Below are positions 53,317-61,939 of a DNA stretch of 64,000 bases, piece by piece (the stretch's first letter is position 1; every line of letters begins with the position of its first letter). The notes beneath the pieces were generated by a model. The model had not been told where the DNA came from. It did not search any database and saw only the letters and a list, made by a program, of their open reading frames with translations. Position numbers and translations under genes: made by a program. This DNA is from an uncultured Pseudohongiella sp. GTDB lineage: Bacteria > Pseudomonadota > Gammaproteobacteria > Pseudomonadales > Pseudohongiellaceae. The stretch covers positions 912,438 to 976,437 of the forward strand of contig OX638341.1 of NCBI GenBank assembly GCA_951812965.1. The letters run 5' to 3'.

Positions 53317-54659
53317 GGCAACCTGGGTCCTGTCACCCAGCTTCCATAATTCGGTGCGGGAAACGGGGTGTCGAGTTTGAATTCGAATCGATCCAGCAGC
53401 ACGGTCCAGATGGCCTTGATTTGCAGGATGGCGAAGTTCTTGCCCATGCAGCGGTGTTTGCCGCCGCCGAAGCCGATCAGGGCGAGAGGATGCTGTTTCT
53501 CTTCGCTGGCCGGCGGGGCGAAACGGTCCGGATTGAACTTTTCCGGGTCCGCGAACACGTGCGGCAAGAGATGTGAAAGCGCCGGAGACACCACGGCCAG
53601 CGCGCCGGCCGGCACGGTGTAATTGCCATAGGTCAGCGGCCTGAGCGCCTTGCGGATCAGAATAATCAGCGGCGGATGCAGCCGTTCGCATTCGCGAACC
53701 GCGTTTTCCAGCAGCGGTTGCTGCTTCAGGCCCGCATAGCTCAGCGAGCCTTCCTCCTCATAGACTTCGCGCATTTCGTCGCGCACCCGGTCGAGATACG
53801 GGATCTCCCGGTGTAATTCAAGCCCGGTCCAGGACGCGAGCACCGCGCTGGTATGCTGGCCCGCGAACAGGGACGTCAACAGCAGTCCCGTAACCTCGTT
53901 GTCGCTCAAGGGCCGGCCGTCCTTGTATCGGGCCTCCATGAGAGTTTGCATGAAATCTTCGGATTGGGCGCCCGTACGCTGCCTTTCGCGCATGATACCG
54001 CTAAAAATTTCGGTAATTTGTCGCCGCGCTCGGTCGCGGGTCAGGTGCGCCGGAGTCGGCAGCCGCGGGAAAAAGAAGCCAAGCGTGTTGATGCCGTTCT
54101 GAAGATCGTGATACGCCTCGGCGAATCCGGAGTCCACCTCGTTGCGGATTTCCTCGCCGAGAAAGCAGCGGCTCGCGATATTCACCGTGAGTTCGTTCAT
54201 CGCGTGGGGCAGATCGATTTCCCCCTCCTGCCCAAGCGCGTCGCAAAAACTCTCCGATTCCTCGAACATGATGCGGACGTAGCGCCGCATCGCCGATTCC
54301 CTGAGCGCAGGAAACAGGAATCCGAGTTGCTCCGTCATGAGATCGGAAGATACGTCGTAGGCTACGCCGCGACCGAAGATAGGCACGGTGAATTGATACA
54401 CCGACTTGGCGTCGAGAGTTTCTTCCGGCGCCTTGAAGTATGCGTGGTGGGCTTCGGGGCCGGCAAACACGACGAATTTGCGCGGACCGATACCGAACTG
54501 GAATAGTTCGCCGCACTCGCGCCAGCCGCGGCACAGAAACGCGACAGGGTCCCGCTGGAATTCACGCAGATGTCCGAGCAGGGGCAAGCCTCCGCTCATT
54601 TCGGGGACAGCCCTGGCCGCCTCCGCCGAAACCTCCGTATTGTGGGATTGGAGCGCCAT
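53268..54659 (-). CDS. cyp51: Sterol 14-alpha-demethylase, cytochrome P450 CYP51
   Basis: 463 residues from the ATG at 54659 (TGAGGAT upstream). CYP51 signatures: YQFTVPIFGRGVAYD (88-102, substrate site 1), FAGQHTS in the I-helix (265-271), ECER (323-326, ExxR), and haem loop FGGGKHRCMGKNFA with axial Cys404. Three oxidations remove the C-14 methyl as formate. It lacks a membrane anchor, as do other bacterial CYP51 proteins. It overlaps the start of the fusion gene by 49 bases and starts 8 bases after the reductase gene ends. Confidence 0.93.
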   Translation of the reverse strand: MALQSHNTEVSAEAARAVPEMSGGLPLLGHLREFQRDPVAFLCRGWRECGELFQFGIGPRKFVVFAGPEAHHAYFKAPEETLDAKSVYQFTVPIFGRGVAYDVSSDLMTEQLGFLFPALRESAMRRYVRIMFEESESFCDALGQEGEIDLPHAMNELTVNIASRCFLGEEIRNEVDSGFAEAYHDLQNGINTLGFFFPRLPTPAHLTRDRARRQITEIFSGIMRERQRTGAQSEDFMQTLMEARYKDGRPLSDNEVTGLLLTSLFAGQHTSAVLASWTGLELHREIPYLDRVRDEMREVYEEEGSLSYAGLKQQPLLENAVRECERLHPPLIILIRKALRPLTYGNYTVPAGALAVVSPALSHLLPHVFADPEKFNPDRFAPPASEEKQHPLALIGFGGGKHRCMGKNFAILQIKAIWTVLLDRFEFKLDTPFPAPNYGSWVTGPRLPCRLRYRRRSQASIFH

Positions 54660-54667
54660 CGAAATCC

Positions 54668-55771
54668 TCAGTAAATGTAAGGCGCCATCACGAATCGCGC
54701 CCGCTTTGTATAGCGATTCCAGAGATCGCCGTACTTGGCGCGGCAGCGGCGCTCGTCGCGGCGCGATCTTTGCACCAGCAATCCGGCCAGCCATGCCGGC
54801 AACAGGAAAGGCGCCCAGGAAACGAAGCCCGTGGTCAGCGCAAAGGAAAGATAGATGCAAATTTCGCCGGTGTAGTTTAGATGCCGCCCGATGCCCCAGA
54901 ATCCCGAGACGAGCAGACGGCCGTCGAGCGCCTCGGCGGGTTTGCCCCAAATCATGGTGTCAGGGTCCTGCTTGAAGCGGTGTTTCTGCTCGTTGGCGCC
55001 GCGGAACAGCCAGAATCCGAAAACGAACAACAGAACGATGCCGGCGGCGGCAAGGGGCGGCAGTGCCGGCCCGGACGCGTCGACCAGCCACCATCCGGCC
55101 AGGCAATAGAAGAACGGCACGAGCACATAGTCGCCCCAGACGAGCATCCAGCCGAAGCGCTCGCTGATAATGTCCCAAGTGTGGATCATGCCTTGTTCGA
55201 ACTGAAAATAGTTGAACACATAGGCAAACGTGAAGGCTTGATAGAGCGCCATTCCCAGCGTCAACTGTCCGTAGGTTTCGTATTGCACGACGGCGAACGA
55301 GATATTGAGCAGCGCCAGACCGATCAGGGAAGGACGATAGCTGAACATTTTCAGATCGACGCCCAGCACGGTGGGGTTGAGTTCCCGGCCCATGAAATAG
55401 CCGCGCCAGAATCCCTGCGGCGCGTTCGGCGCCCCTTCGCCGCGACGGTACAGCCAGCCGGAAAGCGCGAAGGAAAAGACATTCGCCATCACGAACAACG
55501 CGGCAAAATGCGTATGCAGCGCCGAGAGTGAGAACCAGCCGAAAAGCTGGCAAAGCGCGGCTACCGCCACGACCAGCAGGAACAGGGCGAGCCCGTTCAG
55601 CTTGAACTCCCTGTTGCCGGCTTCGGCGTCGGCAAGAACGAGCGTGCGGCCCGGCACGAATATCGAACCGGCAAAAAGGACAACGAGAAAAACCGACAGC
55701 ATGACCGCCGCCGCAAGCAGGGCATCGCCGGAGAGCGTCATCGGCGCCAGCCCGGCATCAGGCGGCGGCAT
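54668..55771 (-). CDS. Sterol C-14 reductase (ERG24/ERG4 family)
   Basis: 367 residues, about eight transmembrane helices. Family motifs: YFMGRELNPTVLGVDLKMF (125-143), YETYG and FNYFQFEQGM in the middle, WGIGRHLNYTGEICIYLSFA and the C-terminal RRDERRCRAKYGDLWNRYTK followed by PYIY. ERG24-type enzymes reduce the 14,15 double bond left by CYP51; C-24 or delta-7 reductases are relatives. Position directly before cyp51 favours C-14. It overlaps the Rieske gene by 14 bases if the first ATG is used; a second ATG is at 55741. Confidence 0.9.
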   Translation of the reverse strand: MPPPDAGLAPMTLSGDALLAAAVMLSVFLVVLFAGSIFVPGRTLVLADAEAGNREFKLNGLALFLLVVAVAALCQLFGWFSLSALHTHFAALFVMANVFSFALSGWLYRRGEGAPNAPQGFWRGYFMGRELNPTVLGVDLKMFSYRPSLIGLALLNISFAVVQYETYGQLTLGMALYQAFTFAYVFNYFQFEQGMIHTWDIISERFGWMLVWGDYVLVPFFYCLAGWWLVDASGPALPPLAAAGIVLLFVFGFWLFRGANEQKHRFKQDPDTMIWGKPAEALDGRLLVSGFWGIGRHLNYTGEICIYLSFALTTGFVSWAPFLLPAWLAGLLVQRSRRDERRCRAKYGDLWNRYTKRARFVMAPYIY

Positions 55772-56855
55772 TGCCGGACTCCGCTTCCCGCGCCAGGCAT
55801 TCCTGCCACTTGCGCACGGTCACTCGCTGGAATGCGCTGACTACCGGATTTACCTCGATGGAAGGCGCGTCCCAGTGCCTCTCATACCCGAGTTGCTCCG
55901 CTTCCACGGCGACCCGGTCCTCATCGAGCAGAGGACCGATCAGCAGTCGGTTCGAAACCTTCATTACCGCGGTCATGGCGAATCGCGGGATGCGCACCGG
56001 CAGTAACGGGATTTTCAGTGACTTGAAATAGAACAGGAAAAAAGTCCGGGTGGTGCGTTCGTCAATGGGCAGCACGAACAGCCAATGCTTGATTTCATCG
56101 TCGGTGTTCGACCATTGATACGGATACTGGTAACAAAGTTCGATGTGGTTGGTGTTCAGCCGACCATGATCGACGAACAAACCGGAGATGGGCCCGCGTC
56201 CTACCTGCGTGTCGTAGGCGAGATGCACATCGTCGCCTTCGGTTTCGCACCGGGTCAGCGTGGCGCCGTCGAAGGGGCGGTACTTGCGGTGCAGGTATGC
56301 GTGGGAAAAGTCACTGACGTTGTCGATTATCATCGAATGGTGGGCCGTGCAGGTGAAAGTGATCGGCACGCATGCCCAGCGGTCGCGCCCCTCGATCTCT
56401 GGAATATCTGGAATCCGGCGCTGTTCCGCGAGTTCGGGATTGCCCGGGAACAACCAGACCAGGCCGTAGCGGACTTGGACCGGGTAGCGCCTGATCGAGA
56501 TTTCGGGCAACTCCTTGCGGCCGAACAGGTCGGGGATGCCGACGACGCGGCCTTGTTCGTCATATTCCCAGCCATGATAGCCGCAGACCAGGCGGCAGCC
56601 TTCCACTTGCCCGAGCGAAAGCTTGAGCTGGCGGTGGGCGCAGCGATTCTCGACCGCGTGAAATTCGCCGTCGGCCGTCCGATACAGCGCAATTGAGCGT
56701 TTCCAGAAAATCACCTCTACGACCGAGCCCGGTTTCACGTTGCGCACTTCTTCCACCGCGTACCAGTAATCCGGGTCCATGCCCGCGGCCCGCGATTTCT
56801 GACGTAATCCGGATGCCTCATCAAAGCCGGGAGGCGGGTTTATTGTCTGGTTCAT
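55758..56855 (-). CDS. sdmA: Rieske oxygenase, SdmA-like sterol C-4 demethylase
   Basis: 365 residues. The Rieske centre is C72-A-H74 and C91-G-Y-H94 (RCAHRQLKLS, LVCGYHGWEYD). The mononuclear iron site is the NVSDFSHAYLHRKY segment (D182, H185, H189). In Methylococcus-type sterol synthesis SdmA oxidises a C-4 methyl stepwise to the carboxylate. Placement between the reductase and an SDR dehydrogenase reproduces the sdmAB pair. It overlaps sdmB by 4 bases and the reductase by 14. Other Rieske oxygenases of the same shape act on aromatics, so the call rests partly on context. Confidence 0.85.
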   Translation of the reverse strand: MNQTINPPPGFDEASGLRQKSRAAGMDPDYWYAVEEVRNVKPGSVVEVIFWKRSIALYRTADGEFHAVENRCAHRQLKLSLGQVEGCRLVCGYHGWEYDEQGRVVGIPDLFGRKELPEISIRRYPVQVRYGLVWLFPGNPELAEQRRIPDIPEIEGRDRWACVPITFTCTAHHSMIIDNVSDFSHAYLHRKYRPFDGATLTRCETEGDDVHLAYDTQVGRGPISGLFVDHGRLNTNHIELCYQYPYQWSNTDDEIKHWLFVLPIDERTTRTFFLFYFKSLKIPLLPVRIPRFAMTAVMKVSNRLLIGPLLDEDRVAVEAEQLGYERHWDAPSIEVNPVVSAFQRVTVRKWQECLAREAESGNAAA

Positions 56856-58000
56856 GCGGAACTTCCTCCCGCGGTAACCTGCAAATCCTGTTCGCGCACC
56901 GGGCTTTCGACCCGATTCGCCGATTCTTCACATGGCGGTTTCGCGTTCGGATTAACGATCGCCTTGCGCTCGTGATAGTGAAATGCGTATGCCTGGTGCA
57001 CGGCGGCGCGGATGGTCGTCGGCCGGTAGCCGAGTTCGGTTTTCGCCTTGGAGAGATTTGCGTGTCGGCGTTTTTTCAACAAGCGGATGGCTCCGGGCGT
57101 GAATCGTTGCGGAAAGTCCGGATGAAAGCGGCTGAGGTAAAAGCTCGCAACTTCCGAGAACGGATACATCAGGTTGGCCGGAATCCGCCGATTCGGGCGG
57201 GGAATTCCCGAGACTTCCTCGTACAGGTCGATTATGTCGGAAATGGTCTTGTATTCGGAACTGAAAATGTATTTCTCGCCTGTACGCCCTTTTTCCATGC
57301 AGAGCAGATGGCCTTCGACGATATCCCGCGCGGCGACGAACTCGAAGCCGCCGTCGACATAGGCGCGCAGCTTGCCATCGGTGTAGTCACACATGGTTCT
57401 GCCGAGACGCGAGGGCAGGTAATCGGCCCCGCCCACGACCGCGCAGCAGGTCGCGACGATGACATCCTGTCCCATCGCAACGGCGCGCAGGCACTCATGC
57501 TCGACGAGAATCTTGCTGCGCTCGTAGGGCATCGTGCGTTCCATGGGATAGAACTGCATCGTTTCGTCGCTTGGCGCCGACGGGTCGTCGAGGTCGTGGC
57601 CCACCGCACTGAAGGAACCGGTGACCACGACGCGTCCGGCTTCGGCCTCGCGTGCGGCCTGCAATACGTTACGGGTGCCGACCACGTTGCATTCGTAAAT
57701 TTCTCGGCGATGGGCATTATTGCCGTCTATCGTCGAAACCTTGGCGGCGACGTGATACACCCCCCGGCAGCCCTCCAGCGCGCGTCGGGTGGCGTCGAGA
57801 TAGCGAATATCAGCCCAGACGCGCTCGACGTCGATGCCTTCGAGCGCCTGGTTATTGTCATCCTGCCGCAATAGCACCCGAACCCGGACGCCATCGTCGA
57901 GCAGCCGGCGCACGAGATTGGCGCCCACGTGTCCGGCGGAACCGGTAACGAGAACCGGCGCCGCGACGGTACTGGCTGTTGTGGAAGTGTCAGAGGTCAA
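56852..58000 (-). CDS. sdmB: NAD(P)-dependent sterol dehydrogenase/decarboxylase, SdmB-like
   Basis: 382 residues, extended SDR of the 3-beta-hydroxysteroid dehydrogenase type. TGSAGHVG (19-26), catalytic Tyr159/Lys163 in PYERSKILVEHE, preceded by VVTGSFSAVG. It would oxidise the 3-hydroxyl and release the C-4 carboxylate as CO2. It is the first gene of the five-gene operon; the upstream 110 bases hold repeat copy 6 and presumably the promoter. A C-terminal extension (about residues 345-382) has no family match that I see. Confidence 0.87.
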   Translation of the reverse strand: MTSDTSTTASTVAAPVLVTGSAGHVGANLVRRLLDDGVRVRVLLRQDDNNQALEGIDVERVWADIRYLDATRRALEGCRGVYHVAAKVSTIDGNNAHRREIYECNVVGTRNVLQAAREAEAGRVVVTGSFSAVGHDLDDPSAPSDETMQFYPMERTMPYERSKILVEHECLRAVAMGQDVIVATCCAVVGGADYLPSRLGRTMCDYTDGKLRAYVDGGFEFVAARDIVEGHLLCMEKGRTGEKYIFSSEYKTISDIIDLYEEVSGIPRPNRRIPANLMYPFSEVASFYLSRFHPDFPQRFTPGAIRLLKKRRHANLSKAKTELGYRPTTIRAAVHQAYAFHYHERKAIVNPNAKPPCEESANRVESPVREQDLQVTAGGSSA

Positions 58001-58074
58001 TTTGTCATCCCGTACTTGGACTGCCGCTATTTTTCCCGCTGCGGTTCTCTTGCCGACGAGCCAAAGAATAGCAT

Positions 58075-58098
58075 GTAGGGGCGAGGCATGCCTCGCCC
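58075..58098. repeat. Interspersed palindrome, copy 6
   Basis: GTAGGGGCGAGGCATGCC then TCGCCC, about 75 bases upstream of the sterol operon's first gene and just downstream of the propeller gene's stop. Identical to copy 4. Confidence 0.85.
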
Positions 58099-58110
58099 GG
58101 ATTCAGACCG

Positions 58111-59055
58111 TCAATCCACGTTCACTTTGCTCGTCCAGAAAATATCGATATTTCCCAGACTGTTGTCGGAACGCGTCGAAAACCAGGTAATAGAATCCTG
58201 CCCGGGAGGAAAAGCTGGACACATGTCCGCACCCGCGGTATTGACTTGTGGACCGAGATTGAATGCCGGTCCCCAACTGTCTGCGCCTGCCGCGGCCGCG
58301 CCCCAGATGTCCATGCCGCCGTATCCGCCCGGCCGGCTCGAAGTGAAATAGACCGTGCCGTCTTCGGCCTGGCTGAAATGGAATTCCTCGCCTTCGGTAT
58401 TGATATTCGGACCCTGGTTGACCGGCTCCATCCAGTTGCCGTCCGCGTCCGGGCGCGAGCAATAGATGTCGGAGCCGCCGAATCCGCCGGCTCGTCTTGA
58501 AGCGAAGCACAGCGTTTCGCCGTCCTGCAAAATCGCCGGACAATGTTCGTCGCCTTCGTCGGTGCTGATCGGATACCCGACGAGTTCGGGTTCGGTCCAT
58601 TGACCGTTCACCTTGCGGGTTACGAACACGTCGTTGTTGTTTTGCGGGCTTGTCGTCGCCAGCCGGTCCGACTTGAAATAGATGGTGTTGCCGTCTGCCG
58701 TGATCCAGGGTTCGCGGTCGTCGCCCTTGCGCAAGGGATCGACATCGGTGGCCGGGGCCGCGTTGACCGGAATGCCCATGTTCACCGGAGTGTTCCAGGT
58801 GCCTGATTCCTGATCGAAAGTTGCGATATAGAGATCTTTCGGGTCGCCCGGCGCCACGGCCATATCCTGCCGCGCGCTGCAATAGACCATGGTGCCGTCG
58901 TCGGCAAAGGTCAGTTCGCCTTCCGCCCACATCGTGTTGATGGGAGCGCCGAAATTATGCACCGCCAGGTCGACCCAACTGTTCTGGGCCTGGGAGGCGC
59001 TGCCTGCCGCGAGCAGGGCGCCGGCGATAATCAGCTTTTGCGATATGCGTGACAT
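58111..59055 (-). CDS. Exported PD40/WD40-like beta-propeller protein
   Basis: 314 residues from the ATG at 59055 (GAGGAGAAA upstream). Sec signal ALLAAGSASQAQ. Repeats of the PD40 (TolB-like) kind: GELTFADDGTMVYCSARQD, REPWITADGNTIYFKSDRLA, HCPAILQDGETLCFASRRAG, EFHFSQAEDGTVYFTSSRPG and MCPAFPPGQDSITWFSTRSD. A periplasmic propeller of unknown partner. It lies behind a small membrane protein gene and in front of the sterol operon. Confidence 0.84.
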   Translation of the reverse strand: MSRISQKLIIAGALLAAGSASQAQNSWVDLAVHNFGAPINTMWAEGELTFADDGTMVYCSARQDMAVAPGDPKDLYIATFDQESGTWNTPVNMGIPVNAAPATDVDPLRKGDDREPWITADGNTIYFKSDRLATTSPQNNNDVFVTRKVNGQWTEPELVGYPISTDEGDEHCPAILQDGETLCFASRRAGGFGGSDIYCSRPDADGNWMEPVNQGPNINTEGEEFHFSQAEDGTVYFTSSRPGGYGGMDIWGAAAAGADSWGPAFNLGPQVNTAGADMCPAFPPGQDSITWFSTRSDNSLGNIDIFWTSKVNVD

Positions 59056-59074
59056 GCTTGTTTCTCCTCTATGA

Positions 59075-59596
59075 TCAGGAACGCGATTCGACGCGGAAGG
59101 TCCACCAGTGGTCCGGTCGCACCGCATCGACATCCGGTGTCGGATTGTAGGGGTCGTCGCGGAAATTCTGCAATTTGGTGATCCGGGCGGTCCAGGACTG
59201 GTCCATCAAGGCCGGATCCATCTCCCGATTCAGTTTCACGGGGTACACGACTCCGTCCAGACGCAGCCGCCCCGGCGAGTCCATGCCGACATGACTGGCC
59301 CAGTACTTGCGATCGCAGACCGAACAACTGAGATACAAATCCCCCGCAGGGGTCGCCATGCAGTTCAGGTTGATGGCATGGGGCCGCCAGCCGCCGGCGT
59401 AGATCTGCAAGGTGCAAAGCGGCACTTCGTTTGCGAAAGTCCAATCCTCGACCGACTCGTCCCCGGCGCTGCCGAACAGGTAAAAGCCGGGCGCCCGGTC
59501 GCGGGGATATGCCGTTGTCCAGTAAAGCAGGGCGAGCAAGGCCAGAACCAGAATGCCCAGACCCGTGCGTTTGGCGATAGTTGCGGTGTTTGCCAT
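59075..59596 (-). CDS. Membrane-anchored protein of unknown function
   Basis: 173 residues from the ATG at 59596. One N-terminal helix (LGILVLALLALLYWTTA) then an exported domain with a Cys pair, LSCSVCDRKYW, plus other Cys (LCTLQIY, LNCMATP). Tryptophan-rich (WTFANE, WRPHAIN, WWTFRV). I do not recognise the family. Gap of 19 bases to the downstream propeller gene suggests co-transcription. Confidence 0.7.
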   Translation of the reverse strand: MANTATIAKRTGLGILVLALLALLYWTTAYPRDRAPGFYLFGSAGDESVEDWTFANEVPLCTLQIYAGGWRPHAINLNCMATPAGDLYLSCSVCDRKYWASHVGMDSPGRLRLDGVVYPVKLNREMDPALMDQSWTARITKLQNFRDDPYNPTPDVDAVRPDHWWTFRVESRS

Positions 59597-59619
59597 TACT
59601 GCGGTCTCCTCAATTTGTG

Positions 59620-60888
59620 TCAAGCCGGCGTCAAACGGCTGTTCAATCGAAAATCCAGCACCATTTGTTCGCTGAGGCTGTGGCCGAAGCCGGGCTCGCC
59701 CGGCGCGAGTACATAGCCGTTATCCACTTCGCAGGACATCGCGTCAAGTATATCCGAGCCTTCCGGAAAGCTCTCGGCCATGCTGCAACTCGGTGAAGTC
59801 AGTGCAATCGGGAATCCCCAGACCGAGCCTCCCCGATGCGGGATTATTTCTTTCCCGGCCGCCTCTACGAGTGAGGCGATGCGGCGGCCCGCGGTAGTGC
59901 CGCCGCACCAGGTAATATCCGGTTGCAGAATATCCGCCGAACCCAGATTCAGCAAGACATTGAAGCCATGCTCGGTGTATTCGTGCTCGCCGCAGGCGAT
60001 CCGGGTCCAGCCTTCGCCGCGGCCGCCGATTGTCTCGACCAGTCTCGCATAACCGAAGACATCGTCCGGCGACAGCAACTCCTCCATGAAATACAGATTC
60101 GCGGGACGCAACTCCTCCGCCAGTGTCAATGCCCACTCAACCGTGCCGTCGCGGGACACGCAATCGGTCATCAGCCGCACATCGGGACCCAATGCTGCGC
60201 GCGCTTCCAACACGGACTCGATATAACGCGCGCGTGCGGCCGCGGGCATGCGCGGTCCTCCGGCGGTGGTGCGCTTGAAGTTGCGCACTCCGGCGGCCTG
60301 CCCGGCAAGAAAGTCGCCATTGGTCTGATAAATCTCGATTCGTCCCCGATCCGCTCCGCCGAGCAATTCATGAACGGGCATGCCGTGATAGATGCCGACA
60401 ATATCCCAGAGCGCATTGTCGAGCGCGCTCAGCGCCATGACGAATACACCGCGCCGGCCGTAGAAAACGCCTGACGTGTACATCTGGTTCCATAGCTGTT
60501 CGACATTGAGCGGATTGGTGTCGAGCAACAGATGCGAGAGGTGCCCGTTGATGATTTCGCAGGCCGCGCTGCCTCCGGCGCCCATGCCGAATCCGGTTAT
60601 GCCCTGATCCGTCTTGATGATGGCGATAATCGCCGAAGGCAATTGCTCGAACGGTCCGCCGAATCGCCAGCGACGCGGGTCGTCGTCGCCGTCGAAGCTC
60701 GGGGCGTCGAGCAATCCGTCGGAGCGCTGGTTGATGTAGACGGGATAAGCGCGAACCTCGCGAATGCGAAGTTCGCCGGACTGCGAGTACACCGGCGCCC
60801 CGGCGCCGGCCGCGGCCGCAAGAGCCGCGAACTGTCCTGCCTGGCGCAAGAACCGCCGCCGTCCCGGGTCCATTGGTTGATCAGCCAT
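59620..60888 (-). CDS. Tat-exported enolase-superfamily dehydratase (mandelate racemase/MLE type)
   Basis: 422 residues. Tat leader GRRRFLRQAGQFAALAAAAG. N-terminal capping domain, then the barrel with metal ligands Asp (MTDCVS), Glu (FMEELLSP), Glu (ACGEHEYTE), and the general base His in IIPHRGGSVWGFPIA. Closest in feel to sugar-acid dehydratases such as L-rhamnonate dehydratase, though export to the periplasm is unusual for these. Its stop lies 23 bases before the next gene's ATG. Confidence 0.82.
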   Translation of the reverse strand: MADQPMDPGRRRFLRQAGQFAALAAAAGAGAPVYSQSGELRIREVRAYPVYINQRSDGLLDAPSFDGDDDPRRWRFGGPFEQLPSAIIAIIKTDQGITGFGMGAGGSAACEIINGHLSHLLLDTNPLNVEQLWNQMYTSGVFYGRRGVFVMALSALDNALWDIVGIYHGMPVHELLGGADRGRIEIYQTNGDFLAGQAAGVRNFKRTTAGGPRMPAAARARYIESVLEARAALGPDVRLMTDCVSRDGTVEWALTLAEELRPANLYFMEELLSPDDVFGYARLVETIGGRGEGWTRIACGEHEYTEHGFNVLLNLGSADILQPDITWCGGTTAGRRIASLVEAAGKEIIPHRGGSVWGFPIALTSPSCSMAESFPEGSDILDAMSCEVDNGYVLAPGEPGFGHSLSEQMVLDFRLNSRLTPA

Positions 60889-61072
60889 CAGGAATATGTA
60901 CCGCCTCTCCGGATTTCCTCCCGAAATTAGCAGAATCGTATTCTAATTACATTGTCGGGCGACACATGGTTCGCTTCCGCTTGAAAATTCCGGAGCAGGC
61001 TGCAATAGACAGTATAAACGGCATCCTTTATTCTCAATGACCCGTACCGGGTCCTGACATGGGGTCTTAATC

Positions 61073-61939
61073 ATGAATCGTTCCATCAGTTCAAGCGTGA
61101 ACGCTCTGGCCCTTCCCGTGGCAATGCTGTTCGCCCTGCCGGCGCAGGCGCAGCAGGATTTCAGCGATGTCGAAATCATTCCGCATCATGTGGCCGGCAA
61201 CATGTACTACCTGCAAGGCGCCGGCGGCAATATCGGCCTGTCCATCGGCGACGACGGCGTGGTCATGATCGACGATCAGTTCGCGCCCCTGACCGAGCGA
61301 ATCGTGGCAGCCATCGCCGAACTCAACGACGGCGATATCCGATTCGTCATCAACACCCACGTGCATGGCGACCATACCGGCGGCAACGAAAACCTCGGCC
61401 GCATGGGCATCGACATTCTCGCTCGGGACGAAGTGAGACTGCGGCTGGCTGAGCAGACCTCAGGCCTGGCCCTGCCCGTGCTGACTTATGACGGCAATAT
61501 CACGGTCCATCTCAATGGCGAGGAAGTGCATGTGTTCGCGGTGCCGCCGGCTCATACCGACGGTGACAGTTTCGTTCATTTCCGCGGATCGGACGTGATT
61601 CACGCGGGTGACGTGTTTCGTACCACTTCTTTCCCGTTTATCGACCTTGCCAACGGCGGCACTCTTGACGGCACCATCGCGGCGCTCGGCATGCTGGTCG
61701 GACGCGCAGGCCCGGATACGCGGGTCGTACCAGGCCATGGCGGGGTTTCCTCACGCGCCGACGTCATGGAATTCCGCGACATGATCATCGAGACCGCCAA
61801 TGCCGTGGAAAGCATGATCGGTCAGGGTATGGATTACGACGAAGTCGCGGCGGCCGACCCAACCGCTGCCTGGAACGACCGTTATGGCGATCCGGAACGA
61901 TTTCTGAGCGCGGTGTACTCCGAACTTGGCGGACAGTAA
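61073..61939 (+). CDS. Exported metallo-beta-lactamase-fold hydrolase
   Basis: 288 residues. Sec signal ALALPVAMLFALPAQAQ. Zinc motif THVHGDHTGG (H96, H98, D100, H101), further His in PPAHTDGDSF, Asp in HAGDVF and His in VPGHGG. The layout matches MBL-fold hydrolases of the quinoprotein-relay/SoxH-like group rather than a proven beta-lactamase. Overlaps the following gene's frame by 14 bases if that gene starts at 61926. Confidence 0.85.
   Translation: MNRSISSSVNALALPVAMLFALPAQAQQDFSDVEIIPHHVAGNMYYLQGAGGNIGLSIGDDGVVMIDDQFAPLTERIVAAIAELNDGDIRFVINTHVHGDHTGGNENLGRMGIDILARDEVRLRLAEQTSGLALPVLTYDGNITVHLNGEEVHVFAVPPAHTDGDSFVHFRGSDVIHAGDVFRTTSFPFIDLANGGTLDGTIAALGMLVGRAGPDTRVVPGHGGVSSRADVMEFRDMIIETANAVESMIGQGMDYDEVAAADPTAAWNDRYGDPERFLSAVYSELGGQ

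Noticed and set aside
53317..53691. N-terminal extension of the fusion protein to 1259 residues
   Set aside because: The extra 125 residues run through the coding sequence of cyp51 and have low-complexity Arg-rich composition; ATG 53316 directly precedes the FAD domain.
56693..57874. 393-residue plus-strand frame opposite sdmB
   Set aside because: Antisense shadow with no family features; sdmB has a complete SDR motif set.
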